Origin: Phycisphaerae bacterium
GTDB lineage: Bacteria; Planctomycetota; Phycisphaerae; UBA1845; PWPN01
Direction of reading: 5' to 3'
Length of the DNA stretch: 37,048 nucleotides
NCBI GenBank assembly: GCA_012729395.1
Contig: JAAYDF010000102.1
Location: 1-37,048 of the forward strand
The notes beneath the pieces were generated by a model. It had not been told where the DNA came from and ran no database searches. It saw only the letters and a list, made by a program, of their open reading frames with translations. Shown piece after piece: positions 8,687-17,188 of this stretch (position 1 is the stretch's first letter; each line of letters opens with the position of its first letter). The position numbers and the translations under genes are program-made.

Positions 8687-8907
8687 CACGTGTGGAAGGC
8701 ATCGGTCCGGTCGGTCCGGAGGGCGGCCGGGCGGACGTGCCGATCGACAGTATCCTGATGGGCCGGATGGACAGTATTGCCTCCAAGAGGAAGAACCGTC
8801 AAGTCCTCTTGCGTTCAGGGCGATTGTACGGAGGCCGGCACGAGCTCAAAGTGATCAAGGCCGGCGGCCAGACGATCGAACTGGCCGCCGTCAGGATTGT
8901 CCGATGA
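8687..8907 (+). pseudogene. Orphan copy of the C-terminal domain end of the GH29-like gene
   Basis: This fragment encodes the last 70 or so residues of the GH29-like protein (from EGIGPVGPEGG to AAVRIVR and stop) without the catalytic domain. No start codon with a ribosome binding site fits. Twelve of the amino acids differ from the parent copy, with about equal silent and replacement changes, as expected for a fragment under weak or no selection. The homology runs on past the stop to about 8935. It sits immediately after the PEP-CTERM gene and in the same orientation as the parent 2.7 kb away. Confidence 0.75.
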
Positions 8908-8949
8908 TGGAAATGAGGCAAGGCAGGATCACGTAGCTACCGCCTCCTG

Positions 8950-10473
8950 TCAGCCCGGATAGGGATGGTTGATCGGCTCCAGAGTCCAGACCTGGATGTT
9001 CTCGAACGCAGCTGTGCCGTCCTCGATATAGAACCCGATGCCGCCGCGCGGGGCTTTGTCGTGAATGTTCCGCGTGAACTTCCAGATTCCATCCACATAC
9101 GCTTCGAAGTAGATATCCCGAACGAACAGATCAAGCCGGTACGTCTTGCCTCTTTCCGGGGCTTCGAAGATGACCTCATTCAGATCGATCCGGCTGGCCC
9201 ACGAGTGCTCAACCGTGCCGAAATGCCACTGCCCGTACTGCAGGTCGCCCTGGATCGCCACGCCCGGAGTTTTCGGATCATCTTCCTTGCGTTTGTTGGC
9301 GTGCCCGCCGTCGCGAAGGGTGATCGCGAATCGCGAGCCGGATTCCACCGTCACCGAGCATCGAAGATGAACATCCTGTAATCTCGCCGGAACCAGGGCC
9401 AGCGTGCTTCCGCCGTCGCTGGAGATTTTCAATCCGCCCTGCCCGGTCTTTTCCCACTTGCCGGCTCCGAGGAATTCCCCCTGAAGGGCGATGTCATCCA
9501 GCGCAAGCCGGACCTCGTCGCGGTGGACTTTCTCAACTCCCGGCCAATAGGCGGCCTTGAGAGTGCCGTCTTCTTCCTGAACGAGCCTCTTCGGAAAAGC
9601 CGTGGCGACACAAGGCCACCAGTTTTGATGATAGAGCAGCACATCCCCCTTCCACGGCATCACCCGGCCGACATACGCGTTGGACGTCTGGCTGCAGCCG
9701 ATGAGCAGATGATCGGCGGGAACCGTATAGGGTCCTTCGTACGAATCGCTGATCGCATAGAACGTTCCCGTACATTGCCGCCGGGTCCGGGTATCGCAGG
9801 TCAGCGCCAGCCAGCTTGCGTTGGACCATAGCACGTAATGCTTCTGGCCGATCTGGAAATGTTCCGGGACTTCCATCAACGCCGCAACGCCCGGCCCGAA
9901 CAAGGGAGGCATCGGCTCCCACCGCCGCAGTTCCGGATCGGTGCTCTTGTACCGGGCGATGCAGCCGCGCCGCGAAACCGGCCCGTGCGTCGCATGCGCC
10001 CCGATCAGGGCCTCGTAGTGATCGCCGACCTTGTGGATATAGGCGTCGCGAAAGGCGGGCGGGTTGCAGATGCACTTTCTCCCATCCGTCTCGTAATGCG
10101 GACCCTGCGCCACGAAGCAAGGCTCCTGCCACCGCTTGTCCCAGTGGACCAGGTCGTTGCTGTGAAGAAAGCAGATTCCCTGCGGCTTGCCGAGGTTGGA
10201 CGTATAGCTCATCATGAACCCGCCGGAAGGCGCGGCGAAGACCATCCCCGTCCCCACCGCCCCGACATCGAAGGTGTCTCCCGGCCGCCTGATCTGAATG
10301 GCTGGAAGCTCCTCCCAGTGAACCAGGTCCTCGCTGACCGCGTGGCCGGCCCATTCCCAGCACTCATCCTTCCGATTGGCCAGAAAATAGAGATGCATCC
10401 GCCGGCCGTCCGGGTCCGGAAACATCCAGGTGTCCCAGAGAAACAGCTTGTCGGTATTCGGTCGATAGTTCAC
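8950..10473 (-). CDS. GH32/GH43-superfamily five-bladed beta-propeller protein with C-terminal beta-sandwich
   Basis: 507 residues. The start, LFLWDTWMFPDPDG (residues 11-23), resembles the WMNDPNG opening of GH32 enzymes, with Asp14 or Asp20 as possible nucleophile. Blade-like repeats follow (AVSEDLVHWEEL, LHSNDLVHWDKR, SDSYEGPY). From about residue 330 a beta-sandwich resembles the GH32 C-terminal domain (YRLDLFVRDIYFEAYVDG). Likely activity is hydrolysis of a fructosyl, arabinosyl or xylosyl linkage; the substrate is not decidable. The start is GTG at 10473 with AAGGAGAG about 6 nt upstream. No signal peptide. It lies behind the cellulase-like gene on the same strand, 137 bp apart, so the two may be co-transcribed. 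Confidence 0.7.
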   Translation of the reverse strand: MNYRPNTDKLFLWDTWMFPDPDGRRMHLYFLANRKDECWEWAGHAVSEDLVHWEELPAIQIRRPGDTFDVGAVGTGMVFAAPSGGFMMSYTSNLGKPQGICFLHSNDLVHWDKRWQEPCFVAQGPHYETDGRKCICNPPAFRDAYIHKVGDHYEALIGAHATHGPVSRRGCIARYKSTDPELRRWEPMPPLFGPGVAALMEVPEHFQIGQKHYVLWSNASWLALTCDTRTRRQCTGTFYAISDSYEGPYTVPADHLLIGCSQTSNAYVGRVMPWKGDVLLYHQNWWPCVATAFPKRLVQEEDGTLKAAYWPGVEKVHRDEVRLALDDIALQGEFLGAGKWEKTGQGGLKISSDGGSTLALVPARLQDVHLRCSVTVESGSRFAITLRDGGHANKRKEDDPKTPGVAIQGDLQYGQWHFGTVEHSWASRIDLNEVIFEAPERGKTYRLDLFVRDIYFEAYVDGIWKFTRNIHDKAPRGGIGFYIEDGTAAFENIQVWTLEPINHPYPG

Positions 10474-10534
10474 GGTTTCTCTCCTTTGCGTCTGGAGACC
10501 ATTCGACGGACACGATGCTCAACTCTATCGCGGC

Positions 10535-10572
10535 CTTCTGGGTCTTGGGTTGGGTTTGCGTTTTCTGATGGT
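10535..10572 (-). repeat. Leader element similar to 4341-4382
   Basis: On the minus strand AGAAAACGCAAACCC is followed by an A/C-rich tract, lying about 62 bp before the GTG start of the GH32/43-like gene. See the matching element upstream of the GH99-like gene. Confidence 0.3.
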
Positions 10573-10610
10573 CCGATCAAGCCGTTGCTCGATAGTGAGG
10601 ACTCGATTGT

Positions 10611-11894
10611 TCAGGGTCCCAGCAGGCGTTCGACTTTGCCGGCGAGAATGTGCCGGTTGAGTTTCGTGATGTAGCTTTTCTGAGGCTCTTCGTGCCAGGC
10701 CGGCGCGTCCGGGCAAAAGTAGCAGGTGGGCAGGATTCCCCAGTAGCCCTGCTCGATGGCGGTATGGACGGCATTCTCGACGACCCAGCGTCCGGCGGCG
10801 GACTCTTCGAATCGCGAATGGAGCGGCGGATAGAGATTGTAGCCTTCGTCGATGACCGCGGGCACGTTGTATCGCCGCGCCCAGTCGGCGCCCTGTTTGA
10901 TCTTGGTGGTGACGCTCTCGACCATACCATCGGCTTCGGCGCCGAACTGCCGGAAGCACCAGTAGTCGAAGCGGTTGTTGTCGAGGTTGGCGTAGAACCA
11001 CACGCGACAGATCCACGCCGGGTGGACGAAGTCACCGACGTTCACGCGGGCGACGAATTCTTCCCACGGGGTGAAATCGGGTTTGAGGATCCATCGGAGG
11101 AACTCGTCGTTCATGTCCGGGCCCTTGTCGATGTCCCACAGGGCTCCGCAGAAGAGTTTGGAGAGCGTGCTCTTGCCGGCGTAGGCGTGATGGTCGACCA
11201 GTTGAGTGTTCCTCGCGAACCAGCTATCCTCAAACCAGGCGTAGTCGGCGGCGATCAGCAGATCAGGATGGCGCTGCCGGAGGAAATCGATCGCCTCTTC
11301 GGACCGGAGGCGTTTGGCTTCGTCTTCTCCCGGCACGTAGTTCATTTCGTTGTGAACTTCGACGTAAGCGATGGTCCTTTCCAGGCCGCGGTCCTTGATC
11401 TCGTTGATCAGGCGATCGTGGGTTCTGGCCATGTGCATGAACCAGTCGGTGTCCGGGACGGAGAGGATCTGGCGGCGGATGTCGCGGTCGGCGGCGATGG
11501 GAGGCGTTTCCTGGAACTGCCAGCTCGTCAGGGCGAGACACATGTCGTATCTGGCGGCCAGATCGACCAGTTGCATCAGGCGCTCGTGGACGTCGAGCGT
11601 GACGCCGCGGTATTCGCAGGACCGGTTGTTGGTCCGGCCGAAGGGGCCGGCGAAGGGAGCCAGCTCGATCCGGCCGCGCCGCCGGCCCTGCGGGTCGCGA
11701 CACCAGTCGGGGGCCACGTCGATGCGCAGGCAGTTGAAGTGGCGGTCCTTCGACTCGGCGACGGCGCGTTCGAGGTCCTCATAGGCTTCGCCGGGGCCGG
11801 AGTTGGTCAGCCACCAGTATCCCCAGAAACCGATCGCCAATCTCGGCGGCAGGTGGGCTGGTATTGTCGGCGATGCGATGACTTCATGGCTCAT
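10611..11894 (-). CDS. Cellulase-like clan GH-A glycoside hydrolase
   Basis: 427 residues forming a probable (beta/alpha)8 barrel. The strand-4 acid/base signature is YVEVHNEMNY with Glu183 after Asn182, and the strand-7 nucleophile is likely Glu350 in VPAVIDEGYN, the two-glutamate pattern of clan GH-A retaining enzymes. The opening RLAIGFWGYWWLTNSGPG and many aromatic residues fit the sugar-binding cellulase-like family (related to GH5). No signal peptide, so action on imported oligosaccharides is more likely than on polymer. The ATG at 11894 has GAGAGGAGA just upstream. The substrate is unknown. Confidence 0.65.
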   Translation of the reverse strand: MSHEVIASPTIPAHLPPRLAIGFWGYWWLTNSGPGEAYEDLERAVAESKDRHFNCLRIDVAPDWCRDPQGRRRGRIELAPFAGPFGRTNNRSCEYRGVTLDVHERLMQLVDLAARYDMCLALTSWQFQETPPIAADRDIRRQILSVPDTDWFMHMARTHDRLINEIKDRGLERTIAYVEVHNEMNYVPGEDEAKRLRSEEAIDFLRQRHPDLLIAADYAWFEDSWFARNTQLVDHHAYAGKSTLSKLFCGALWDIDKGPDMNDEFLRWILKPDFTPWEEFVARVNVGDFVHPAWICRVWFYANLDNNRFDYWCFRQFGAEADGMVESVTTKIKQGADWARRYNVPAVIDEGYNLYPPLHSRFEESAAGRWVVENAVHTAIEQGYWGILPTCYFCPDAPAWHEEPQKSYITKLNRHILAGKVERLLGP

Positions 11895-12534
11895 GGGCGT
11901 CTCCTCTCCGGCTTGTCCTTTCGACGGTCGCGACTCTGTTCGGTCATGCTATCCGGCTTCCCGGTTGTTTCAAGAATATGTTTCGCAGGAAGCTCAGATG
12001 GCGGGGGCCTGCCGCCCTGCTGGGCTTCTCCCACAGAGGCGCGGAGACGCAGAAGGAGGAGACAGGGCCCAGGCCAAGGTCCGTCGGCCGGTGTGGCGAT
12101 TCCTGGCAGATCGGTGGCGGCGCGGTGGATGGCGCGATACAGGAAGATGCGAACGGTCGGCGTGAGTTCGCTAGTATACCCACGGTACACAATTTCGGGA
12201 TGGCCACGCGGTGAGCGTTTGCGCGGTGACGGCGGCGGGTCGTGATTGGCGGGAGATGCAAAGTGGTACGGGGTGGCGCGTCCCTGCGTTTGTGGAAGAA
12301 CCCGCGGCCTCTGACGACTGGCTTTTGGCTGGAAATCGCTTTTTTGTGTTGATGAAATCGCGTTTGGCGCGTCCGAAAGCGGGTTTCGGAGAACTTTATA
12401 AAATTTTTCATCTACAAGCACACACTCTGAACTAGACTTTCCGCAGGCACCGGGGTATAGTAAGTCAAGTGGTTAGCGCAGCAACGAATTAAAGAGCAGC
12501 GAGCTTAAACGATATTTTGCCAACCCATGTTGCC
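11895..12534. other. Gene-free stretch between the glycan region and the tRNA/integrase element
   Basis: No credible gene in about 640 bp. It contains a dispersed-repeat-like block at 12026-12060 and an AT-rich patch around 12395-12420 that could carry promoters but has no good -35/-10 pair. It marks the left edge of the accessory region. Confidence 0.5.
12026..12060 (-). repeat. Dispersed repeat of the CTGCGTCTCCGCGCCTCTGTG type
   Basis: On the minus strand this block reads TTCTGCGTCTCCGCGCCTC and on into TGTGGG, and in one frame gives FCVSAPLWE. I recall near-identical short blocks scattered through many environmental bacterial genomes, often mistranslated as small proteins. That link is from memory and was not searched. 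Confidence 0.35.
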
Positions 12535-12591
12535 CCGCTGCCTCAGTGCTGTCGCAGTGAGCTCCCCGCTCACTGCGGCAGCCATTTTTTT
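12535..12591 (+). repeat. REP-like palindromic element, copy 1, acting as a probable terminator
   Basis: A 15-bp hairpin (12548-12562 with 12568-12582, loop TCCCC, one mismatch) is followed by CA and seven T, so it would work as a Rho-independent terminator on the plus strand. The 21 bases at 12535-12555 recur exactly, inverted, at 31546-31566, and the loop and 3' flank are also shared. The stem sequence between them differs but still pairs. Confidence 0.7.
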
Positions 12592-12665
12592 GCGCCGAGG
12601 GCAACTCGCCAGCCGAGAAGGAATTTCGCGGACGGAAGGATTTGTGGACGGGCGGCTGCGGGCAC

Positions 12666-12699
12666 AAAAAAGGCCGGCAAGGCTGACGCCTTCCCGGCC
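12666..12699 (-). terminator. Rho-independent terminator of the tRNA-Arg gene
   Basis: On the minus strand GGCCGG-G-AAGGC, loop GTCA, GCCTT-G-CCGGCC, then six T (12671-12666), starting 10 bp after the tRNA 3' end. A textbook intrinsic terminator. Confidence 0.85.
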
Positions 12700-12708
12700 T
12701 TTGGTCAA

Positions 12709-12782
<74 letters not shown>

Positions 12783-12836
12783 AAATATCGCTAAATCAAG
12801 GCTTTATGAACGGCTGCGATTTTGTGACTTTCCAGC

Positions 12837-12857
12837 ACTACAACCTTGACTACAACC
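12837..12857 (+). repeat. Two direct repeats ACTACAACC, 12 bp apart
   Basis: Copies at 12837-12845 and 12849-12857 flank and overlap the -35 box of the integrase promoter. This placement fits an operator or recombinase/excisionase arm site. The function is inferred. Confidence 0.45.
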
Positions 12858-12874
12858 ATTCTGGGGATTATAGT
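12846..12874 (+). promoter_or_regulatory. Sigma70-type promoter of the integrase gene
   Basis: TTGACT (12846-12851), 17-bp spacer, TATAGT (12869-12874); each box is 5 of 6 to consensus. Transcription would start near 12881, giving a leader of about 37 nt. Confidence 0.6.
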
Positions 12875-12917
12875 ACTCCCTTGTTCGCCGATCAAATTGT
12901 AGCCGAAGGTCTGTGCC

Positions 12918-14060
12918 ATGGCAAAACTCAGTGGCAAAAAAGGCAACCATTCATCGAAGTTCCCCCTTACTCTACACCCGACGGGCCAGTTTTGCAAGAA
13001 GATCAGAGGCAAGCTGTATTATTTTGGAACTGATAAGAAACAAGCGCTGCAACGATACCTCGAACAGGCGGCTTTCCTCCACGCTGGCAAAGCCGTCAAG
13101 CCAACGGCAGCAGGCGACAGGGTCTCGATCAAGACGTTGTGCAATCTGTATCTTCAGCACCAGAATGTAAGGGTGGATGCAGGAGAAATAAAGCCTCGGC
13201 AGCTATATGACCAGACATCGCTGCTTCGAGGATTCGTCAGGTTCGTCACCCCGAATCGTAGCGTTTCTGATATTTCCACAGCCGATCTCAGCGCTTACCG
13301 AGAAAAGCTGATCAAGCAGCGGAAGGCTACCACGACGGTCAACAATCACGTTGCTGCCATCAAAGCCATGTATCACTGGGCGATGGAACACGAAATGATC
13401 ACGTCCATGCCCAATTTGAAGGCGATCAAGAAGGTTACGCCGAGTAAGGTTACCAGGCCGACCTTCACGACGGAGCAGATCAAGACCTTGCTTGGCCACG
13501 CTAATCCGCAGATGCGAGCCATGATATGGCTAGGGTTGAACTGTGGGCTAGGTTGTACCGATTGTGCCGAACTTCTCTGGCAGCACGTTGACCTCGACAC
13601 GGCGAGAATTGACTTTCCCCGAGGGAAGACCGGCGTCGGAAGAAACCTGCCCCTCTGGCAAGAGACGGTTGAAGCGCTTCGACAGATACCTCAGCGAAAT
13701 GAACGCGTCTTCAACACGCGCAGAGGGAATGCCTGGGTCCGAACGGTTGATAAGACAGATAAGGATGGAATGACCAAGTTCACCAAGGACAACGCCCTCA
13801 GCAAAGAGTTCGCCAAGTTGATGAAGAAGGTTGGGCTCAAGACAGAAAAGGGCGTCGGGTTCTACACGCTCAGAAGGACAGCTGCCACATGGACGGCTCG
13901 ATCCAAGGATCCCTTTGCCGTTCAGAAACTGCTCGGGCACGCCGATCTGAAGATGGCAAGCACGTACGTTCAGGATGTCTCCGAGCAGACGGATCGAGCC
14001 ATCAACAACAGCCGACGTTTCATAGTTTCAGATAGTTCTTCATCTTCGGCAGACGCTTGA
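12918..14060 (+). CDS. Tyrosine recombinase / phage-type integrase with altered catalytic set
   Basis: 380 residues: a basic N-terminal arm-binding part (1-60), a SAM-like core-binding domain (about 70-165) and a catalytic domain. The usual first arginine motif (GLRxxE) is replaced by GLGCTDCAEL at 210-219, and the HxLRH box reads FYTLRRT, keeping only the Arg (319) and losing both histidines. GHA (His341) and the nucleophile Tyr350 in ASTYVQDV are kept. I associate this pattern with a planctomycete integrase group. It should catalyse site-specific integration and excision of the neighbouring element. It lies 136 bp from the tRNA-Arg with its own promoter. The end overlaps the convergent HTH gene by 41 bp. 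Confidence 0.8.
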   Translation: MAKLSGKKGNHSSKFPLTLHPTGQFCKKIRGKLYYFGTDKKQALQRYLEQAAFLHAGKAVKPTAAGDRVSIKTLCNLYLQHQNVRVDAGEIKPRQLYDQTSLLRGFVRFVTPNRSVSDISTADLSAYREKLIKQRKATTTVNNHVAAIKAMYHWAMEHEMITSMPNLKAIKKVTPSKVTRPTFTTEQIKTLLGHANPQMRAMIWLGLNCGLGCTDCAELLWQHVDLDTARIDFPRGKTGVGRNLPLWQETVEALRQIPQRNERVFNTRRGNAWVRTVDKTDKDGMTKFTKDNALSKEFAKLMKKVGLKTEKGVGFYTLRRTAATWTARSKDPFAVQKLLGHADLKMASTYVQDVSEQTDRAINNSRRFIVSDSSSSSADA

Positions 14061-14424
14061 CCGGTCTTACCTTTTGCTCCGTCCCAGGACTTGACTGTGT
14101 TTCCCTCGATGCCAGAAACTCATCCAGCATCGATCGGCGAATCCTGTAAAACCCCCGCTGCCCCCGCCGTCCATTGCTCTCCCGCAGATCAACGGCTCTG
14201 AGATTCCCGGTCTCGATCCATCGGTAGACGATGCTCTGCGATACCTTCAGTTCCTGTGCCACATCCTCCACTGTCAGCCACTCGTGATCAGCCGGTGTGC
14301 TCTCCTTGACGATGATCTGACGGAACCGCTGCTCCATCGCCGCGCAGAGGCGCTCCACAGCAGAATGAAAACTGCCATCCTGCTCGATCAGGAGATCCAG
14401 GTTGTCTGGCTGCTTCACTCCCAT
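14020..14424 (-). CDS. Excisionase-like helix-turn-helix DNA-binding protein
   Basis: 134 residues with a MerR/excisionase-type (HTH_17) winged HTH at about 48-108: EWLTVEDVAQELKVSQSIVY, then the wing and FYRIRRSMLDEFL. Such proteins bind DNA to steer an integrase toward excision or to control element genes. The C-terminal tail is basic. It is convergent with and overlaps the integrase gene, an arrangement in which transcription of one can reduce the other. No strong ribosome binding site precedes the ATG at 14424, so the start is uncertain. Confidence 0.65.
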   Translation of the reverse strand: MGVKQPDNLDLLIEQDGSFHSAVERLCAAMEQRFRQIIVKESTPADHEWLTVEDVAQELKVSQSIVYRWIETGNLRAVDLRESNGRRGQRGFYRIRRSMLDEFLASRETQSSPGTEQKVRPVKRLPKMKNYLKL

Positions 14425-14762
14425 TACTTACGCTGAAAAACCGAAAGCCTCTGTTCCTGCTAAGCGTTTGTGGCCGACCGTTCCAATGAATCCCAAGATG
14501 TGGCCTTGTCACCAATTCCAGCTGGGATGGCGAGTGATGGGCATACGCCATTGCGCCGGATGCCCTGCGCCGATCCCGACGAAGGCCGAAGATATACGTG
14601 CACGCCCTATCTGGTACCTCGACTTTTCAACAATTCATTGAACGCCTTGAACACTCACGGCATCACTCACCTACAAGACCATTGTCCTGCCTCTTTTGAA
14701 CAGCTTGATCCTATCCTCGATCAAATCGGTAGTTTCCCCAGGTACGATAGATGCAGAACCGA

Positions 14763-15051
14763 CCGATCTGGACTGACAAGTACAGGTCCATTATGGCCTT
14801 CCTTTCTTGCGTTTCTTAGTCTCATTGGTTTGAGAATAGGGGAAGTTCATGCACTCCGCAAATGAGGCGGCGTCTTGTCTTGAGGACTGACGCTGGTAGC
14901 AAACGCAGCTCCACTATCGGTTGATGGATTTCCACAGAAAGCGCGACCTAAATGCCCGCTGTTCAAGGCATTCCAAAGCTTATAGAGCAAGCGGAAAACG
15001 ATGTTCCGGAGCCGGACGAGCTACCTCTACAGGTACGGCCGGGGGCGGCCT
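14763..15051 (+). pseudogene. Decayed tyrosine recombinase fragment (tentative)
   Basis: One frame contains SLIGLRIGEVHALRK (up to the stop at 14863), close to the first catalytic-arginine box of XerC/D-type recombinases. DKYRSIMAFL lies just before it in another frame, and FPQKARPKCPLF about 20 codons after it past in-frame stops. The pieces in the right order but different frames suggest a frameshifted relic. The remaining part of 14425-15103 has no recognisable gene. Confidence 0.35.
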
Positions 15052-15103
15052 GACTGCTTGGGCCAAACCGCCCCGAGCCAAACCCAGCCGGGGAGCGGAT
15101 CGT

Positions 15104-16639
15104 CTATGCTGCCGTCACCGATTGACCCTCGGCCTTCCTCGTCTTTAGCTCTTTCCCAACTCGCTCCCTTGCCGCCCGACAGAAATTCGGGGAGGCATCA
15201 ATGCCCGTAAACTTGCGCCCCAAGCGAGCCGCCATGGCACAGGTCGTCCCGGTGCCGCTAAAGCAGTCGACGACCCAGTCGCCATCGGCCGCATGGCGCC
15301 CAGGCCAGCTGAAGAGCTTGATCACGCCGTAAGCCAAGGGTTCACTAAAGGCGCACGGATGCGGGCAGTAAGGTCTCGTCTCGGCAGGAACATGCCACAC
15401 GTTGCTCGTCAACGTGGCGAACTCCTCCGAGGTCATGTCGCTTTCCTGCCCCGTGATGCAGGGCAGCTCCCACTGGTCCTTACAGAAGACCAACAGGTAC
15501 TCGGCCTCTCTTCGGAGAATTGGCTGCTGCGGAGAACGGTGCGTCCCCCACTGGCACTTGTTGTTCCTGACGTTTTTCTTGACCCACGCGATGTCATCGA
15601 AGTAGAGCAGCCCCACCTCGTCCATCAGGATGTCGATGTCCTTGACGATCGGGCGTTTGAAGTACCTGCCACGGTCATCGCTGTCGCGGGTCCGAATGCT
15701 GTCGCAGTTGATGACGGCCCTGCCTCCCTTGCGCAGAATCCGCTTCCATTCGAGAAAGATCGTCTTCAACCACGCGAGATACTGCGCCCATGGCCGATCA
15801 TCATCGATTGGCTTGCCTTGCGAGTTGTTTCCGTACTTGCTCCTGACGTTGTACGGAATGGAGGTGAACACGAGGGAAACGGATTCATCGGGTATCTGCC
15901 GGAGGCCTTCCATCGCGTCGCAGCAGAGGATCTGATTCTCCACAGCAGAGGTGTTCTCGAAAACGACTTTCTCAGCGAGAAAGCGCTGCCGCCTAGCCTG
16001 CCTTTCACCCGCATCGACCTTGAACCGGATGCTGTTGATACTCTGCTCGCCCCGGCGCAGCTGGTCGATGTACCTGCCGTACTTCTCCTCCTTCTGTAGC
16101 AGCCCCTTGACCTTTGAGACGTAGTCCGTATTGGTCCGCGCCAGGGCGGCGACCTCGGCATTGAAATGGAACGGCTCGCAAGCCTTGTCAGAACCTTGAC
16201 GACCCTTGCGGGCCTCCTTTGCACGGCTCGTTTTGCCGCCCTTTCTGCCGCCTTCGACTCTTCTGCGCTGGGCGCGCCTTGCGTACTCATCGCCATAGAG
16301 CTTGAGCACGGCTTCGATGCGCTGGAAGGCGTTCATCTGGCGCCGGTCAAACTGGCGAGCCAGAACCCATCTGCTCGCCTCGAACTCGTCGTCGAACCCA
16401 ATCTTCAGGACTGGCACCTTGATCCCCAGCTCACGGGCGATCTTGTAGCGGTTGTGGCCGTCCAGGACCACGCCCTTCTCTTCCCAGACAACTAGAGGGT
16501 CGATCACGCCGTGTCGCTCGATGTCGGCCTTAAGGCTGTTGTACTGCCGTTCGTCCAGGGGTGGCAACATCCTGCGGAACTTCCGGTCGGTCCCCAACGT
16601 CGTCGCCATCACCATCACTTTACTTTTCTGTGTGTCCAT
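15104..16639 (-). CDS. ParB-like nuclease/CTPase-fold domain fused to a DNA methyltransferase (A)
   Basis: 511 residues. The N-terminal ParB/Srx-like domain carries VVLDGHNRYKIARELGI. A basic helical stretch (KGGKTSRAKEARKG and on) links it to an N4-cytosine/N6-adenine methyltransferase in the order catalytic motif then SAM motif: TSIPYNV (a change from the usual TSPPY) and VVDCFSGTGTTCAMAA near the C-terminus. The enzyme should methylate exocyclic amino groups of DNA bases, perhaps targeted by the ParB-like part. No restriction nuclease is beside it, so a solitary regulatory or element-protecting methylase is likely. The start at 16639 follows AGAGGAGAG; an upstream ATG lacks similarity. It is divergent from a paralogue at 17189. 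Confidence 0.75.
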   Translation of the reverse strand: MDTQKSKVMVMATTLGTDRKFRRMLPPLDERQYNSLKADIERHGVIDPLVVWEEKGVVLDGHNRYKIARELGIKVPVLKIGFDDEFEASRWVLARQFDRRQMNAFQRIEAVLKLYGDEYARRAQRRRVEGGRKGGKTSRAKEARKGRQGSDKACEPFHFNAEVAALARTNTDYVSKVKGLLQKEEKYGRYIDQLRRGEQSINSIRFKVDAGERQARRQRFLAEKVVFENTSAVENQILCCDAMEGLRQIPDESVSLVFTSIPYNVRSKYGNNSQGKPIDDDRPWAQYLAWLKTIFLEWKRILRKGGRAVINCDSIRTRDSDDRGRYFKRPIVKDIDILMDEVGLLYFDDIAWVKKNVRNNKCQWGTHRSPQQPILRREAEYLLVFCKDQWELPCITGQESDMTSEEFATLTSNVWHVPAETRPYCPHPCAFSEPLAYGVIKLFSWPGRHAADGDWVVDCFSGTGTTCAMAARLGRKFTGIDASPNFCRAARERVGKELKTRKAEGQSVTAA

Positions 16640-17130
16640 CGCGGCTCTCCTCTGTGAAGCCGTGTGGGGAACTCCGGGTCTGCCGCTCGGCAGATCCGCC
16701 CTTCGCTCCCACGGTGGGCCCAAAGGCCCGCCGCGATGGCTGTAAGGCTTACAGCTGAATTTCTGGCCGAGCTTATGATCTACCTCTCTGGGCTTATAAT
16801 TTTAATATTCTATGTGTATCATCACTCTTGCTGGGGAATTTGCCCCAAAAGGGAGACAAGATCGGTGAGTGTTCCTTCTTGAGTACTTTCCTGTCAGCGC
16901 AGACAGGTAAGCTCCACGAGGCCCTTGAGCATGCTGCCGCCACCAAGACTTCCCCCTTGAGCCGAGGGTCCTGAGAAACCGTCCCTCATTTTTCCTCGAA
17001 AGCTACCGGGAAGAAAGGAGGCATGGCCGTCAGGGTGGGGCGAAGGAGGTGGAGTTGCCGTCGCCACCCTATGAGTTGTCCAGCTTTTGTTTCTCCTCGC
17101 GTGCCGCGAGGCAACGTTACGGCAACTCTC
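16640..17130. promoter_or_regulatory. Shared control region between the divergent ParB-methyltransferase genes
   Basis: It holds a perfect dyad GCTGTAA-GGC-TTACAGC (16739-16755), a hairpin GGTGGGCC-CAAA-GGCCCGCC (about 16713-16732), an AT-rich 40-bp patch with TATAAT at 16795-16800 that is the likely promoter zone for the minus-strand gene, and a small TGGGG/CCCCA dyad near 16832. No gene. Autoregulation by one of the DNA-binding methylases is an inference. Confidence 0.45.
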
Positions 17131-17159
17131 TGGCCACGGTGGACTCCGGCAACTATAAT
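17131..17159 (+). promoter_or_regulatory. Promoter of ParB-methyltransferase B with GGCAAC repeats
   Basis: TGGCCA (17131-17136, 4 of 6), 17-bp spacer, consensus TATAAT (17154-17159). GGCAAC occurs three times around it (about 17110, 17121 and 17149), which could be binding sites for an autoregulator. The leader is about 20 nt. Confidence 0.5.
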
Positions 17160-17188
17160 GCTCGCAACCGTATCAGGAGGTGAAGGGA

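Noticed and set aside
12211-12435. Short open frames around the AT-rich patch left of the tRNA
   Set aside because: No similarity, no ribosome binding site and strongly overlapping alternatives on both strands.
16795-16800. TATAAT as a plus-strand promoter for the downstream ParB-methyltransferase B
   Set aside because: It lacks a matching -35 and lies almost 400 bp upstream, while a better-placed promoter exists at 17131-17159.
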